Part shown: positions 22,541 through 22,618 of the stretch, in pieces | Layout of the letters: each line of letters opens with the position of its first letter | Numbering within the stretch: position 1 is the first letter of the stretch | DNA from: Baffinella frigidus | Taxonomy: Eukaryota; Cryptophyceae; Cryptomonadales; Baffinellaceae | Assembly (NCBI GenBank): GCA_026770585.1 | Contig: MU647262.1 | Span: forward strand, 125,890-148,507 | Length of the DNA stretch: 22,618 bases | Direction: 5' to 3' | Position numbers and translations under genes: made by a program | The notes under the pieces: model-generated | What the model was told of the DNA's origin: nothing | Databases searched by the model: none | What the model saw: only the letters and a program-made list of their open reading frames with translations

Positions 22541-22618
22541 GCTTACCCCCCCTCAGAATGGATCTGACGGATTTTCGGCCGAAAAAACGCACCCATCTTT
22601 TTGCGAAAAACAGGGTTC
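22541..22618 (+). repeat. dispersed repeat O, cut by window end
   Basis: TGGCTTACCCCCCCTCAGAA ... TTTTCGGCCGAAAAAACGC ... GCGAAAAACAGGGTTC parallels 13337-13416. Confidence 0.65.

Overview
This window is a repeat-dominated piece of a eukaryotic nuclear genome, most likely from a microalga or another protist. There are no operons, ribosome-binding sites or dense long ORFs. There are degenerate TTTAGGG-type telomere-like tracts, many short inverted-repeat transposons (MITEs), SINE-like dispersed repeats, GA/CT microsatellites, a run of Ns (12234-12348) and one putative two-exon gene with a GT-AG intron. The TTTAGGG unit fits plants, green algae, cryptophytes or some alveolates. My weak guess from the look of the MITEs is a cryptophyte alga, but the sequence does not prove it. 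Nearly all open frames are read-through of repeat copies, not genes.

Repeat families, named here by letter: A = about 120-bp near-palindromic MITE with ends TACAGGGGTACC/GGTACCCCTGTA and a C-run/G-run core; B = about 375-bp SINE-like repeat with a 3' tail of CCTAAAGGA units; I = shorter relative of B with the same tail; C = 107-487-bp element with ends TGAGCCTCGG/TGAGACCCCG, 7-bp target duplications and an internal GTAAGT; D = about 105-bp MITE with ends TATCCCTTAAG/CTTAAGGGATA; F = CTCTGGGG/CCCCAGAG palindromic element with 3-bp duplications; H = 111-bp repeat with a CAGTAAT tail; J = about 160-170-bp palindromic element with ends CCACACAGCGG; plus single foldback elements.

Layout: 1-2010 holds A, B and D copies and a foldback. 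2225-3834 is a telomere-like tract interrupted by the best full B copy. 3835-5600 holds nested A/C, D, C, F/B and compound A. 5636-6460 is J carrying a long C. 6463-7160 holds I, H, A and B. 7168-8116 (minus) is the best gene candidate. 8117-10200 is non-coding with hairpins, nested inverted repeats and a GA microsatellite. 10207-13150 holds D, J, B, I, a foldback, A, and a 22-bp satellite containing the gap. 13150-16380 is mostly unique AT-rich sequence with F, C and three foldbacks. 16381-17930 is a four-level nest of B and C, followed by I and A. 18000-19400 is mostly unknown sequence with CGTACGAAG palindromes and a CT tract. 19437-20766 holds A, a PHD-like coding remnant, H, I split by J, and two more A copies. 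20820-21105 is a second telomere-like tract, in the opposite orientation. 21083-21703 (minus) is a second possible gene. H and undefined sequence finish the window.

The most interesting signal is family C. Four insertions have recognisable 6-7-bp target duplications, and pre-insertion states can be read from other repeat copies in this window. The element keeps a perfect donor-like GTAAGT and a pyrimidine-rich AG, one copy is expanded as a satellite, and two copies carry unrelated internal DNA. It could be an introner-like or fragment-capturing non-autonomous transposon.
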